Assembly: GCA_900314655.1 (NCBI GenBank)
Contig: OMWC01000001.1
Location: forward strand, 1 to 64,000
DNA from: an uncultured Prevotellaceae bacterium
GTDB taxonomy: Bacteria; Bacteroidota; Bacteroidia; Bacteroidales; Bacteroidaceae
Direction: 5' to 3'
Length of the DNA: 64,000 nucleotides
Positions 8,518 to 17,463 of this stretch are shown piece by piece. A model generated the notes under the pieces. That model searched no databases. It worked only from the letters and a program-made list of their open reading frames with translations, and was not told the DNA's origin. A program made the translations under genes and the position numbers. Every line of letters begins with the position of its first letter. Within the stretch, counting starts at the first letter, position 1.

Positions 8518-9759
8518 ATGAGAAAAATGTCTTTATTGATCATGATGCTGCTGGCCGTGCTGACGGCACAGGCACAGTTCGATGCCAGTTCTGACCCCAG
8601 TTTCGAACGTACTCCGCTCTCCGTGATTCTGGATGGATGGAAGACGAAGGTGATTACCGATGTGCCTACAGCTGGTATCGGTATCATGCTGGAACGTTTT
8701 GATATGACATGGCCTACGGGAGCCGTGGGTGATGTCTGTCAGGTGATGCAGACCGGCGTGGCAAAGAAAGTGCTCGACAAGAATGATGGCTATACCGTTG
8801 AGGTGGACGCCAAGAACGGCTATGTGGAGTCGTATAATGAAGGTAGCGACCGTCAGACCATGTCGGCCTGTGTATGGCGCCGTACGAATGGCCACCGGCT
8901 CTTTGCCGTTGTCATCTCACAGCCCGTCGATCCGGAAATAGAACTGGTCTGTTTCTACGACTATGACCCGCAGAAACATATCCTCACGCCCGAGCCAGAC
9001 ATTCTGGACCAGATCCAGCCGTTGTTCCCTACGGCTTATATGAACTTCGTACTTCCCAAGGTGGGAAAGGATTTGATTGTTTCCGAATACAGCAGCGGCA
9101 ATACATATAAGAGAATCTACAAGTGGAATGGTATGATTCCCGTCTATGACAGGACGGAAAGGGAGTCGATGGGGCTTGAAGACACCGAAATGATGAACGC
9201 CGCAGGACCTGCAATGTCGTTCCCCGTCAAGTTCAGCGGTGCCAAGCCCGGCATCAGCGACTTTGTCACGGCCATTCTCTCACAGGAAGAACTCTGTGAG
9301 TCACAGATCAATGTGGCTGCCAATTTGAAAAAACGCCGTTCTGGAAAAAAACTGGCGAATGGAATATCGATAGTCGTGGATGAACGCAATGGCTACTTCC
9401 GCTTTGAGATGGCATCTGGTTCTTCGGAGGTCTGCTCTACGGAATACTGCTATTGGAACTGTTCTGATGGCAAGCACAAGCTCGTGGCCGAAAACACGGG
9501 AGTGGTCATCAACGGCAAATATGAGAATACCGAATGTACCGGCCTGTTGTTCTACCTCTATGACAATGAGACCCGCGAGCTGACCTACACTTCGCCCTAC
9601 GATTTGGGTGCCGGCATTCAGGTGAAGCCTGTCGTCAGCTACTCTCTGCCCCGTACGGGTAAGGACATCATGGCCAACATCAATGACGAGAAACATGTTG
9701 TGAAGATCCGCATGAAGTGGAACGGCATGAAGTTTGACCAGGAACAAGTAACGAAATAA
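8518..9759 (+). CDS. Exported protein of unknown function with an internal duplication
   Basis: This 413-aa protein has a Sec signal peptide (MSLLIMMLLAVLTAQAQ). I do not recognise the family. Residues about 87-206 and 288-404 align with each other: each begins with a D-(K/E)-(N/R)-(D/N)-GY segment, passes through an (N/S)G(H/K)(R/K)L block and an (F)YxYDxxxxxLT segment, and ends in LP(K/R)xGKDI...(Y/M)KWNGM. It is therefore a two-domain tandem repeat, probably beta-rich. First of three genes; the next starts 10 bp after its stop. Confidence 0.7.
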   Translation: MRKMSLLIMMLLAVLTAQAQFDASSDPSFERTPLSVILDGWKTKVITDVPTAGIGIMLERFDMTWPTGAVGDVCQVMQTGVAKKVLDKNDGYTVEVDAKNGYVESYNEGSDRQTMSACVWRRTNGHRLFAVVISQPVDPEIELVCFYDYDPQKHILTPEPDILDQIQPLFPTAYMNFVLPKVGKDLIVSEYSSGNTYKRIYKWNGMIPVYDRTERESMGLEDTEMMNAAGPAMSFPVKFSGAKPGISDFVTAILSQEELCESQINVAANLKKRRSGKKLANGISIVVDERNGYFRFEMASGSSEVCSTEYCYWNCSDGKHKLVAENTGVVINGKYENTECTGLLFYLYDNETRELTYTSPYDLGAGIQVKPVVSYSLPRTGKDIMANINDEKHVVKIRMKWNGMKFDQEQVTK

Positions 9760-9768
9760 TTAAGCCAG

Positions 9769-11058
9769 ATGAAGAAGTGGATAGGAATCACGTTGTTGCT
9801 GGCGGTGCTGTCAGTGGCCGTGGGTGCTCAGGCTCAAGGAATCGGGAAGTACAAGCGGAATGACTTTTCGTTCAAGAGCACGAAGGTGAAGAATGCCGAG
9901 GGTGAGCTGACCCATGTGAAAGTGGGTGCCTACGTAGGCAATAAACTCGTTGACGAGTTCACTATCGAACTTGGCGGTGTGCCGATGGAAACCACAGCCG
10001 ATGCCGTGGGAACGATCAGTGAGACTGATCTCAACAATGACGGTATTCCCGACGTGAACATCTATCTGGGATACTATGGCGGACATCCCAACGATGTCTA
10101 TTACGAGGCTTTGATATGGGATTCTGAATTCGGGCGCTTTCTGCAGGCTGACGGCTATAAGGAACTGGCGGAGCCGATGGTTGATGACCAGACGCATCTG
10201 ATCTATACCAATCTTCGGGACGGCCCTAAGAAGCGGGTTATGGACTATTATGGATGGCAGCGCAACAAGATACGGCATCTGCGTTCGGAGACCTTTGCAA
10301 TTGAAGACGGTGCTTCCACGGACTTCAGTGGTCTGCTCGACTTTCCTTGTTCCCGGATTGATGCCAAGCTCGACGGACGTATTCCTGTCATCATCGCTTT
10401 TCAGGAGAACAACGACGACAACGTGGCTGGTTACATCTATTATCCCAAGGCAAAACATCCTGCTCCCATTATGGTGGCCGGCTATGTGACACATGGGAAG
10501 GACGGTGACTTTTATTCCCTCAACGAGTATCAGGCAGACGGTATCATCACGGGCACTCTCATGATTGAGCAACGGTTGGTTGATGGATGGGACCATCAGG
10601 TGACGGGTACATGGACGAATCCCAAGACTCAGAAAGAACTGAAGTTGGCGGACGTGAAGTTCAGTCGAGAGATGCCAGATTGGTTCAACAAGTCGCTCCT
10701 TGCCCCGGAAGATCCCGGCAATATTGGCCGTGAGTATTCCTTCCAGCGTTGGCGCCAGGGCTATGATGCCTATATGGGCGGTCATATCACTTTCCGGGCC
10801 GCAGGCAAGAACAAGGTGTATTTCGAATGCTGCAATGTGATAAACAACATCGCAGAGGGCAGGAGTGATGACGGACGTCCGGCAGTGCTCAAGGGCAACA
10901 GGTTCGAATACCGTGAGGTCAACGAGTGTCATTACGGTTTCAGCGCCACGTTCTTCCCCAGGTTCGTCATACTGAAAACCATCACCGACTATGAGACACT
11001 CGGTTGTTTCGGGGCTCATTCCGCCTTTGATGGTGTATATATCAAAATCAAACAGTAA
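9769..11058 (+). CDS. Exported protein of unknown function
   Basis: This 429-aa protein has a clear signal peptide ending in AQAQ. A DLNNDGIPDVNIYLGYYGG segment (residues about 86-104) resembles calcium-binding DxNxDGxxD loops seen in FG-GAP or XAC2610-like exported proteins, followed by 'YYEALIWDSEFGRF'. The rest is not recognised. It is the second gene of the operon with flanking gaps of 9 and 5 bp, so it is probably co-produced with both neighbours in the periplasm or envelope. Confidence 0.65.
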   Translation: MKKWIGITLLLAVLSVAVGAQAQGIGKYKRNDFSFKSTKVKNAEGELTHVKVGAYVGNKLVDEFTIELGGVPMETTADAVGTISETDLNNDGIPDVNIYLGYYGGHPNDVYYEALIWDSEFGRFLQADGYKELAEPMVDDQTHLIYTNLRDGPKKRVMDYYGWQRNKIRHLRSETFAIEDGASTDFSGLLDFPCSRIDAKLDGRIPVIIAFQENNDDNVAGYIYYPKAKHPAPIMVAGYVTHGKDGDFYSLNEYQADGIITGTLMIEQRLVDGWDHQVTGTWTNPKTQKELKLADVKFSREMPDWFNKSLLAPEDPGNIGREYSFQRWRQGYDAYMGGHITFRAAGKNKVYFECCNVINNIAEGRSDDGRPAVLKGNRFEYREVNECHYGFSATFFPRFVILKTITDYETLGCFGAHSAFDGVYIKIKQ

Positions 11059-11063
11059 TTATT

Positions 11064-12572
11064 ATGAAGAAACTGATGTTCTTGGCCATTTGCCTGATGG
11101 CAATGATGATGGGCTGTAAGCAGAAGGGACAGAAGTCTCCTGAAAACAGTAAGGATTCGGTGACTGCTGTCATCGACAGTATCATTGAGGAGAACGACAC
11201 GACGCCGCTGCCCATGTTCCTCGTTGGCAACGACGGGAAGTTTATGCAGATGCTCTATTGGACTAATTTCGAAGAGCCCAAGAAGAGTGGTGACGATGAT
11301 GAATTCTTCGAAACCTACCATAAAAGATGGGAACTGCAGGAGATGTTCCGCCGTAATGCAGCCCAGTACACCAACCTGCTCTGTGGTGACAAGATAACTA
11401 AGGTGAAGTTTGTTGATGAGGTACTGAAAGATCCTGATGGCAATACCCCAAGTGTCGGTGAGATTCACAGCCGTGTGGGTATCCCGTCTCTCTGTGCTCG
11501 CTATGATTATGCTAATCCGAAGGAAAAGCCCCTTAAGCAATCGCTGATCGACAGTTGGGGATTGGTCGTCTGCACCGATAGTTATCTTGCTTCACGCAAG
11601 CGTCTAGACATTCAGCACTTACAGGCGGACGACTATAGTTATCCTACGAAACTCCCTGCAGATATTGTTCAGAAACTTGAAGCACAATACGGCATGAAGG
11701 CGGAAAGCGCCGTCAAGACCTGTGTTATCGACGGCCGTTACACGATGGGAGCCGTGCAGTTCAAGGGTGAATACAAGAATACCCCAAAGGACAAATATGA
11801 TCCTGATCGCAAATTTGCCCTCGCCCTCGAGGTGTTGATCGATAGCGGAAAGGTTTACATCCTTGAGCAGTTGGGCTATTTTGACCCCCAATATGGCAGT
11901 TCGTGGAATGTTGACGCAGATGGCTATTTCCCCAATGACATCACCGCAGCCTTCGAGGGACCGAAGGGATTGGAGCTCTGTTATACCCACAGTGCCCCGG
12001 AGAGTTTCTGTGTGGGTATGCTTTTCCCAAGAGAGGGTAAACTTGTCGAAATGGAATACGAGTGCTACCATTCGTTGGTCGATGAGGAAATCCCCGTTTG
12101 GAAGAAAGACCTTGCCGAGATGGACAAGATATATCATGCCGATGAGATGGGTGATAGGAAGGTGGCGCTTGTCAAGTGGGCCCATTGCTACATCGATAAT
12201 GATAACGAGTGGATATGGATGCGTGACATGGAGAACAAGAATGGAGCCTTCTTCATCAGGAAAGATGGCAAGTTCCAGTTGATGGCTGTCGAGAATCCAC
12301 GCTTTCGTCCCCTGAAATGCTATAAGGATGGCATCAGCTACCTGAAGTTGGCAGGTCCTGCCGGCGGTCCATCGTGGCAGCGGGAGATTCACGCCATCAA
12401 GAATGGTAAGCGCATTTGGAAACTCAATGTGCTTGAAGTAGAGGGCAAAATTGACGAATGTTCGCTTAACGACAAGGATATCTCCAATGAGGAGGGAAAG
12501 GCCTATTTGGACAAGGTTCCCGAGGGAGAGGAGATTACCGCTTTCTTTAAGGAAATTAATCCCAAGGAATGA
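11064..12572 (+). CDS. Hypothetical lipoprotein
   Basis: This 502-aa protein has a lipoprotein signal (MKKLMFLAICLMAMMMGC, Cys18) and then a charged Lys/Ser/Asp linker. No family is recognised. The C-terminal third has alternating 'WIWMRDMENKNGAFFIRKDGKFQLMAVENP' and 'ISYLKLAGPAGGPSWQREIHAIKNGKRIWKLNV' blocks that suggest a beta-propeller or repeated sheet. It is the last gene of the operon; a weak CTCCCATGAGGGAG hairpin lies 12 bp after the stop, without a good T-run. Confidence 0.65.
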   Translation: MKKLMFLAICLMAMMMGCKQKGQKSPENSKDSVTAVIDSIIEENDTTPLPMFLVGNDGKFMQMLYWTNFEEPKKSGDDDEFFETYHKRWELQEMFRRNAAQYTNLLCGDKITKVKFVDEVLKDPDGNTPSVGEIHSRVGIPSLCARYDYANPKEKPLKQSLIDSWGLVVCTDSYLASRKRLDIQHLQADDYSYPTKLPADIVQKLEAQYGMKAESAVKTCVIDGRYTMGAVQFKGEYKNTPKDKYDPDRKFALALEVLIDSGKVYILEQLGYFDPQYGSSWNVDADGYFPNDITAAFEGPKGLELCYTHSAPESFCVGMLFPREGKLVEMEYECYHSLVDEEIPVWKKDLAEMDKIYHADEMGDRKVALVKWAHCYIDNDNEWIWMRDMENKNGAFFIRKDGKFQLMAVENPRFRPLKCYKDGISYLKLAGPAGGPSWQREIHAIKNGKRIWKLNVLEVEGKIDECSLNDKDISNEEGKAYLDKVPEGEEITAFFKEINPKE

Positions 12573-12625
12573 ATGTTAACATTCTCCCATGAGGGAGTGG
12601 TGTGAGAAAAACATGGTATTCCCTA

Positions 12626-12655
12626 TTGCGAAATGGCTTTTTTTTAGTATTTTTG
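12626..12655 (+). promoter_or_regulatory. miaA promoter
   Basis: TTG (12626-12628), 19 bp, TATTTTTG (12648-12655). The expected start of transcription falls on or just before the miaA ATG at 12663, implying a leaderless or near-leaderless mRNA. Confidence 0.6.
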
Positions 12656-12662
12656 CCGCCAA

Positions 12663-13586
12663 ATGCAGAGACTGATAACGATATTGGGCCCCACGGCAAG
12701 TGGAAAGACCGAACTGGCTGCACACTTAGCCGTAATAATGGACGGCGAGGTTATCTCGGCGGACTCGAGGCAGGTGTATCGCCGGATGGACATCGGCACA
12801 GGCAAAGACCTGGCCGACTACTCCGTGGACGGGAAGCTAGTGCCATATTACCTGATTGACATCTGTGAGCCGGGCACGAAATACAACCTGTTCCAATATC
12901 AACAGGACTTTCTGAAAGCCTACGAGGATATTACCGCCAGAGGCCGCCAGCCGATACTCTGCGGTGGCACGGGGCTCTATATTGAGTCGGTGCTGAAGGG
13001 ATATGCGTTATCGCCAGTTCCCCAGAATCCTACCCTTCGGGCTGAATTGGAAGGGAAATCGCTGGAAGAACTCACTGCGATTCTTACCAGCCTGAAGCAG
13101 CAGACGGGTACGACTATGCACAATACTACCGATGTGGATACGGCGCAAAGAGCTATACGTGCCATTGAGATTGAGGAGTACAACCTACATACGCCGATGC
13201 CTAAACGTCAGTTTCCGCAGATTCCCTATATTATTATAGGTGTAAACATTGACCGTGAACACCGTCGCGAGAAAATAACCCGACGGCTGAAGGCAAGGCT
13301 CGACGAGGGGATGGTGGAGGAAATCAGAGGGCTGCTCGATAGTGGCATTCCTGCTGAAGACCTGATGTATTACGGCTTGGAGTACAAATACGTGACAGAA
13401 TACGTCATAGGGAAAACGTCGTATGAAGAGATGTACCGTGGTCTGGAAATTGCCATCCACCAGTTCGCCAAGCGGCAGATGACATGGTTCCGCGGAATGG
13501 AGCGTCGGGGCTTCACCATTCATTGGATTGATGCGCTGCAGCCGATGGAGGAGAAGATTGGAAAAATTCTGCAAATTATAACCTGA
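12663..13586 (+). CDS. miaA: tRNA dimethylallyltransferase MiaA
   Basis: The enzyme transfers the dimethylallyl group to N6 of adenosine 37 in tRNAs reading UNN codons. At 307 aa it is full length. The P-loop GPTASGKT begins at residue 9, so the start is fixed; 'ISADSRQVYRRMDIGTGK' is the substrate-binding signature, followed by YYLIDICEP and 'GGTGLYIESVLKGY'. The C-terminal part keeps 'YYGLEYKYVTEYVIG' and the 'QFAKRQMTWFR' motif. It is transcribed just ahead of a lipid kinase (23-bp gap) and ends at their shared terminator. Confidence 0.96.
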   Translation: MQRLITILGPTASGKTELAAHLAVIMDGEVISADSRQVYRRMDIGTGKDLADYSVDGKLVPYYLIDICEPGTKYNLFQYQQDFLKAYEDITARGRQPILCGGTGLYIESVLKGYALSPVPQNPTLRAELEGKSLEELTAILTSLKQQTGTTMHNTTDVDTAQRAIRAIEIEEYNLHTPMPKRQFPQIPYIIIGVNIDREHRREKITRRLKARLDEGMVEEIRGLLDSGIPAEDLMYYGLEYKYVTEYVIGKTSYEEMYRGLEIAIHQFAKRQMTWFRGMERRGFTIHWIDALQPMEEKIGKILQIIT

Positions 13587-13609
13587 AACTTGAAACCTGA
13601 AATAAAAAT

Positions 13610-14539
13610 ATGGAACAGAACAGATGGGGCGTGCTTTACTGCCCGAAACACGGTTTCGTTTCTCCGCAAAAGAAATGGGAAAAGATTGAGAAATGCCTGA
13701 AGGATAAGGGTATTTCCTATGATTTCATACAGAGTGAGAACTCCAACAGCGTGGAGCGCCTGGTGAATATGATGATCAACAATGGCTACAAGACACTGGT
13801 GATTATCGGAGGTGACTCGGCTCTCAACGATGCCGTGAATTGTCTGATGCAGGCAGAGCCCGAAGTCAGACAGAGCATCTCGCTGGGCGTAATCCCGAAT
13901 GGCGTGATGAATGATTTCGCACGCTACTGGGGATTTAAGGAAAGTGAACTTGAACAGACTGTTGACTGGCTGAAGAAAGGTCGCATACGTGCCGTTGACC
14001 TGGGATGCGTGCGCTATACCAACAAGGAGGGGGAGCGTTGCCGGCGCTATTTTCTCAACTGTGTCAATATCGGACTGATAGCTTCCATTATGAATCTTCG
14101 CCGTCAGACACGCCGCGTGCTGGGAAGTCGTACGCTTTCGTTTTTGGCCTCATTCCTGCTGATGGTTTTCCAGCGGATGGAGTATAAGATGGACATTAAA
14201 ATTAATACCGAACGTATTAAGCGTAAGGTGATGACGGTATGTGTGGGTAGTGCACGGGGGTACGGCCAGACTCCGAATGCTGTTCCCTATAACGGAATGC
14301 TCGATGTGTCGGTGGTGTATCATCCGGAGGTGACGCAGCTCTTCGAAGGATTCTATCTTTTCCTTCGCGGGAAGTTTCTGAATCATCATAGCGTGCATCC
14401 CTATCGCACTACGGAAATTGAGGTTAACGAAGCTCAACGCGCATTAATCGGTATTGACGGACGTCTGATGAATACCCCTGAAGGACCGTTCAAGATAAAC
14501 ATCGAGCAAGAGGTTATAAATTTTATTATACCAGACTAA
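13610..14539 (+). CDS. Diacylglycerol kinase-family lipid kinase
   Basis: This 309-aa protein belongs to the DAGK/YegS/BmrU family, which phosphorylates diacylglycerol or related lipids. The nucleotide-binding motif IIGGDSALNDAVN (residues about 65-77) and the following 'LGVIPNGVMNDFARYWG' match the family's GGDGT and PxGTxND motifs, although GGDS and GVMND are variant forms. The C-terminal domain shows GSARGYGQTPNAVPYNGMLDV. The exact lipid substrate cannot be told. Likely co-transcribed with miaA. Confidence 0.88.
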   Translation: MEQNRWGVLYCPKHGFVSPQKKWEKIEKCLKDKGISYDFIQSENSNSVERLVNMMINNGYKTLVIIGGDSALNDAVNCLMQAEPEVRQSISLGVIPNGVMNDFARYWGFKESELEQTVDWLKKGRIRAVDLGCVRYTNKEGERCRRYFLNCVNIGLIASIMNLRRQTRRVLGSRTLSFLASFLLMVFQRMEYKMDIKINTERIKRKVMTVCVGSARGYGQTPNAVPYNGMLDVSVVYHPEVTQLFEGFYLFLRGKFLNHHSVHPYRTTEIEVNEAQRALIGIDGRLMNTPEGPFKINIEQEVINFIIPD

Positions 14540-14541
14540 TA

Positions 14542-14579
14542 CAAGAAAAAGGTTAGAGAAATACTCTAACCTTTTCTTG
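14542..14579. terminator. Bidirectional terminator between lipid kinase and Crp/Fnr genes
   Basis: An almost perfect 16-17 bp stem (CAAGAAAA[A]GGTTAGAG / CTCTAACCTTTTCTTG, loop AAATA) has T-runs in both directions. Its right arm is the last codons and the TAG stop of the Crp-type gene. Confidence 0.9.
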
Positions 14580-15270
14580 ATATATCTTCAAGTTCTTCAA
14601 TATTAATCAGTTTGATCTTTCGTCCATCGATGGCAATCAGTTTCTCGTTGGCGAAAGTGGAGAGTGTGCGGATGGCATTGCTGGTAGTCATGTTCGACAT
14701 GTTGGCCAGGTCTTCTCGGCTCAGGTAGATGCTCAGTGTGCAGTCGTCTTCCTCCAGTCCGTAACTGTCGCGGAGGAAAAGAAGCGCTTCGGCTAATCGA
14801 CCGCGGATATGTTTCTGGGTGAGGTTGATGGTACGGTCGTCTGACTGCCCGAGTTCTACAGCCAGGTGGTGGAGAATGAACTGGCAGATGTGGAAGTTGC
14901 GCTTCATGAGTTCTACGATGATTTGCATTGGAACAAAGGCCACCATGCTGGCTTCAAAAGCCATGGCTGTGGTCTTGTAGTCCTCTTCTGCAAAAAAGGC
15001 ACGGTATCCGAAAATTCCGATGGGTTTGATGACACGCACAATCTGGTTGCGGCCGCTTACGCCGTCCTTGTATATCTTAACCTTGCCTTGGATGAGGAAC
15101 ATCATCATGCCCGGGCGGTCGATTTCGTTGTAGATGACTTCATTCTTGCGAAACTGTTTCACGCTAATGTCCTGGGCAAGCAAGGCCTGCTCTTCTTCAT
15201 CGAGTGGCGACCAGTAGTCGCATATCTTTCTGATGATTTCCTCCTTCTTCGAATCCTTTATTACAATCAT
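14566..15270 (-). CDS. Crp/Fnr-family transcriptional regulator
   Basis: A cyclic-nucleotide-binding-fold sensor domain (residues about 10-135, with the jelly-roll signature 'MMFLIQGKVKIYKDG') is followed by a winged helix-turn-helix (EDLANMSNMTTSNAIRTLSTFANEKLI) and a short C-terminus. From MIVIKDSKK it is 234 aa; an ATG 10 codons upstream is also possible. No iron-sulfur cysteine cluster of the FNR type is visible, so the effector is unknown. The predicted -7 box (15317-15324) and a TTGTTGCAAACAA palindrome at 15281-15293 sit directly upstream, suggesting autoregulation. It is divergent from the glucan operon and may control it. Confidence 0.88.
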   Translation of the reverse strand: MIVIKDSKKEEIIRKICDYWSPLDEEEQALLAQDISVKQFRKNEVIYNEIDRPGMMMFLIQGKVKIYKDGVSGRNQIVRVIKPIGIFGYRAFFAEEDYKTTAMAFEASMVAFVPMQIIVELMKRNFHICQFILHHLAVELGQSDDRTINLTQKHIRGRLAEALLFLRDSYGLEEDDCTLSIYLSREDLANMSNMTTSNAIRTLSTFANEKLIAIDGRKIKLINIEELEDISRKG

Positions 15271-15280
15271 TGTTAATCCC

Positions 15281-15293
15281 TTGTTGCAAACAA
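15281..15293. promoter_or_regulatory. Candidate Crp/Fnr-type operator TTGTTGCAAACAA
   Basis: This perfect 5-bp inverted repeat with a 3-bp spacer lies between the regulator's predicted -7 box and its chosen start codon. TTGT-N-ACAA-type palindromes are typical targets of Crp/Fnr-family proteins; that this one is bound is inference. Confidence 0.35.
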
Positions 15294-15316
15294 TAAGCAT
15301 TACCTATAACTGGATG

Positions 15317-15324
15317 CAAAGGTA
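15317..15324 (-). promoter_or_regulatory. -7 element TACCTTTG for the Crp/Fnr-family gene
   Basis: A consensus TAnnTTTG, giving a leader of about 40 nt to the chosen start. No good -33 TTTG. Confidence 0.55.
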
Positions 15325-15415
15325 ATAAAAATAGTTGAATTGAGTAAATTTTCCCACATTTTTTGTATTGTAGAACATAAAAAATGCTGATTTTCCTAAA
15401 ATTGTTGGTTTTTAT

Positions 15416-15446
15416 TTTGTTCTCCCGAAGAAATTTATTAACTTTG
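15416..15446 (+). promoter_or_regulatory. Promoter of the glycogen/alpha-glucan operon
   Basis: TTTG (15416-15419), 19 bp, TAACTTTG (15439-15446) is a full consensus match, 54 bp before the first gene. Confidence 0.8.
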
Positions 15447-15499
15447 AACTCACTAATAATCTTTGAAAATTTAAACATACAAACCTTAATAGAGTAACT

Positions 15500-17446
15500 A
15501 TGAGTTATCTGCGATTCGAAAAGGCTCTGATGACGAACCTGGAGGAAGCATTGCCGCGGGAGTTGTTGCGCACTAACCGCTCCGGCGCATACTCATGTTC
15601 CACGATTGTTGACTGTAATACGCGTAAGTATCACGGACTGCTCGTCGTACCCGTTCCCGAACTGGATGATGAGAATCACGTGTTGCTTTCTTCGCTTGAT
15701 GTGACAGTCATCCAGCATGGGGCAGAGTTCAATCTTGGCCTTCACAAGTATCAGGGCAACAACTTCAGCCCTAAAGGTCACAAGTACATCCGAGAGTTTG
15801 ACTGTGACAAAGTTCCAACCACCCTCTATCGTGTGGGTGGCGTAATCCTTAAGAAAGAGGTGGTGTTCCAGCACTACGAGGACCGTATCCTCATCCGTTA
15901 TACGCTTGAAGATGCACATTCGGCCACCACGCTCCGTTTCCGTCCGTTCCTGGCATTCAGAAGTGTGCGCCAGTTTACGCATGAGAACGGAACGGCCAGC
16001 CGTGAGTATCATGAGGTGGACAATGGTATCAAGACCTGTATGTATGCTGGATATCCCGACCTGTATATGCAGTTCTCGAAGAAGAACGAATTCCATTTTG
16101 TGCCCGACTGGTATCGCGGTGTGGAATATCCCAAGGAGCAGGAGCGCGGTTATGCCTCCAATGAGGACCTCTACGTACCTGGCTATTTTGAGATGGATAT
16201 CAAGAAAGGAGAGAGCATCGTGTTTGCTGCTTCTACCAGCGAGATTAAGTCAGGTGGCCTGAAGGCTCTGTTCACCAAGGAAGTGGAAGAGCGTGCTCCG
16301 CGTGATAATTTCTTCCATTGTCTGGTCAATGCCGCTCACCAGTTCCACAAGCGCGAAAGCAATGACGAGCGCTATCTGCTGGCTGGTTTCCCCTGGTTCA
16401 AGTGTCGTGCTCGCGATACCTTTATTGCATTGCCGGGTCTGACGCTTGCCATTGAGGAGCAAGACTACTTCGAGCTGGTGATGAAGACAGCCAGTCGTGA
16501 ACTCCGCAATTTCATGAAGGGCAAGCCCGTGAAGATTATCACGGAGATGGAAATGCCCGACGTTCCCCTATGGGCCATCTGGGCCGTGCAGCAGTATGCC
16601 AAGGAGGCCGGAGAAGATAAGGCCTTCAAGAAATACGGTAAGCTGGTCACAGACATCGTGAAGTATATCGAAGACGGCAAGCATCCTAATCTATTCCCAG
16701 AGGAGAACGGACTTGTGCGCATTGAGGGTCGTGACAGAGCTATGACTTGGATGAACTCTACGGCTAATGGCCGTCCGGTGGTTCCGCGCACTGGCTTTGT
16801 CGTTGAGATTAATGCCCTTTGGTATAACGCCCTGAAGTTTGCAGCCAAGTTGGCTATTTTCAATAAGGACGAAAAGGCAGCTGCCCATCTGGAGGAGATG
16901 GCAGCCAAGACCAAGGAGTCGTTCGTGGCAACCTTCCTCAATGACTATGGCTATCTCTACGACTACGTAGATGGCAATATGATCGACTGGAGCGTACGCC
17001 CGAATATGATCTTTGCCGTGGCATTGGATTTTTCACCATTGGCACAAGACCAGAAGAAGTCGGTGCTCGATATCTGCACCCGCGAACTGCTTACGCCTAA
17101 GGGACTTCGTTCGCTCTCGCCAAAGAGCGGCGGTTACAATCCGATGTATGTAGGCCCTCAGTCGCAACGCGACTATGCTTACCATCAGGGAACGGCTTGG
17201 CCGTGGCTTGGCGGTTTCTATATGGAAGCTTGCCTGAAACTCTATAAGCGTACACGTCTGAGTTTCGTGGAGCGCCAGATGGTAGGTTATGAGGACGAGA
17301 TGATGCTCAATTGCCTCGGCACCATACCCGAGATGTCGGATGGTAACCCACCGTTCCGTGCCCGTGGCGGTATGTCTTTTGCCATGAATGTGGCGGAGAT
17401 ACTGCGCACGCTGAATATGTTAGAGAAATATACTTATAACCGATAA
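15500..17446 (+). CDS. Glycogen debranching enzyme-type protein (amylo-alpha-1,6-glucosidase family)
   Basis: The protein removes alpha-1,6 branches from glycogen-like glucan. At 648 aa it has an N-terminal GDE_N beta-sandwich ('NRSGAYSCSTIVDCNTRKYHGLLV', residues about 26-50) and a C-terminal (alpha/alpha)6 barrel. Barrel motifs visible are 'LAGFPWFKCRARDTFIALPGL', 'GRDRAMTWMNSTANGRPVVPR', 'EINALWYNALKFAAKLA' and 'QGTAWPWLGGFYMEA'. It lacks a signal peptide, so it acts in the cytoplasm. It leads an operon with a glycosyltransferase (17-bp gap) and a GH57 enzyme, a common Bacteroidales set. Confidence 0.92.
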   Translation: MSYLRFEKALMTNLEEALPRELLRTNRSGAYSCSTIVDCNTRKYHGLLVVPVPELDDENHVLLSSLDVTVIQHGAEFNLGLHKYQGNNFSPKGHKYIREFDCDKVPTTLYRVGGVILKKEVVFQHYEDRILIRYTLEDAHSATTLRFRPFLAFRSVRQFTHENGTASREYHEVDNGIKTCMYAGYPDLYMQFSKKNEFHFVPDWYRGVEYPKEQERGYASNEDLYVPGYFEMDIKKGESIVFAASTSEIKSGGLKALFTKEVEERAPRDNFFHCLVNAAHQFHKRESNDERYLLAGFPWFKCRARDTFIALPGLTLAIEEQDYFELVMKTASRELRNFMKGKPVKIITEMEMPDVPLWAIWAVQQYAKEAGEDKAFKKYGKLVTDIVKYIEDGKHPNLFPEENGLVRIEGRDRAMTWMNSTANGRPVVPRTGFVVEINALWYNALKFAAKLAIFNKDEKAAAHLEEMAAKTKESFVATFLNDYGYLYDYVDGNMIDWSVRPNMIFAVALDFSPLAQDQKKSVLDICTRELLTPKGLRSLSPKSGGYNPMYVGPQSQRDYAYHQGTAWPWLGGFYMEACLKLYKRTRLSFVERQMVGYEDEMMLNCLGTIPEMSDGNPPFRARGGMSFAMNVAEILRTLNMLEKYTYNR

Positions 17447-17463
17447 TTCTGGAGGACTGCTAT

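Noticed and set aside
9811..11019. 402-aa open frame on the minus strand
   Set aside because: It is antisense to an exported-protein gene that has a signal peptide and operon spacing; no recognisable features in the antisense product.
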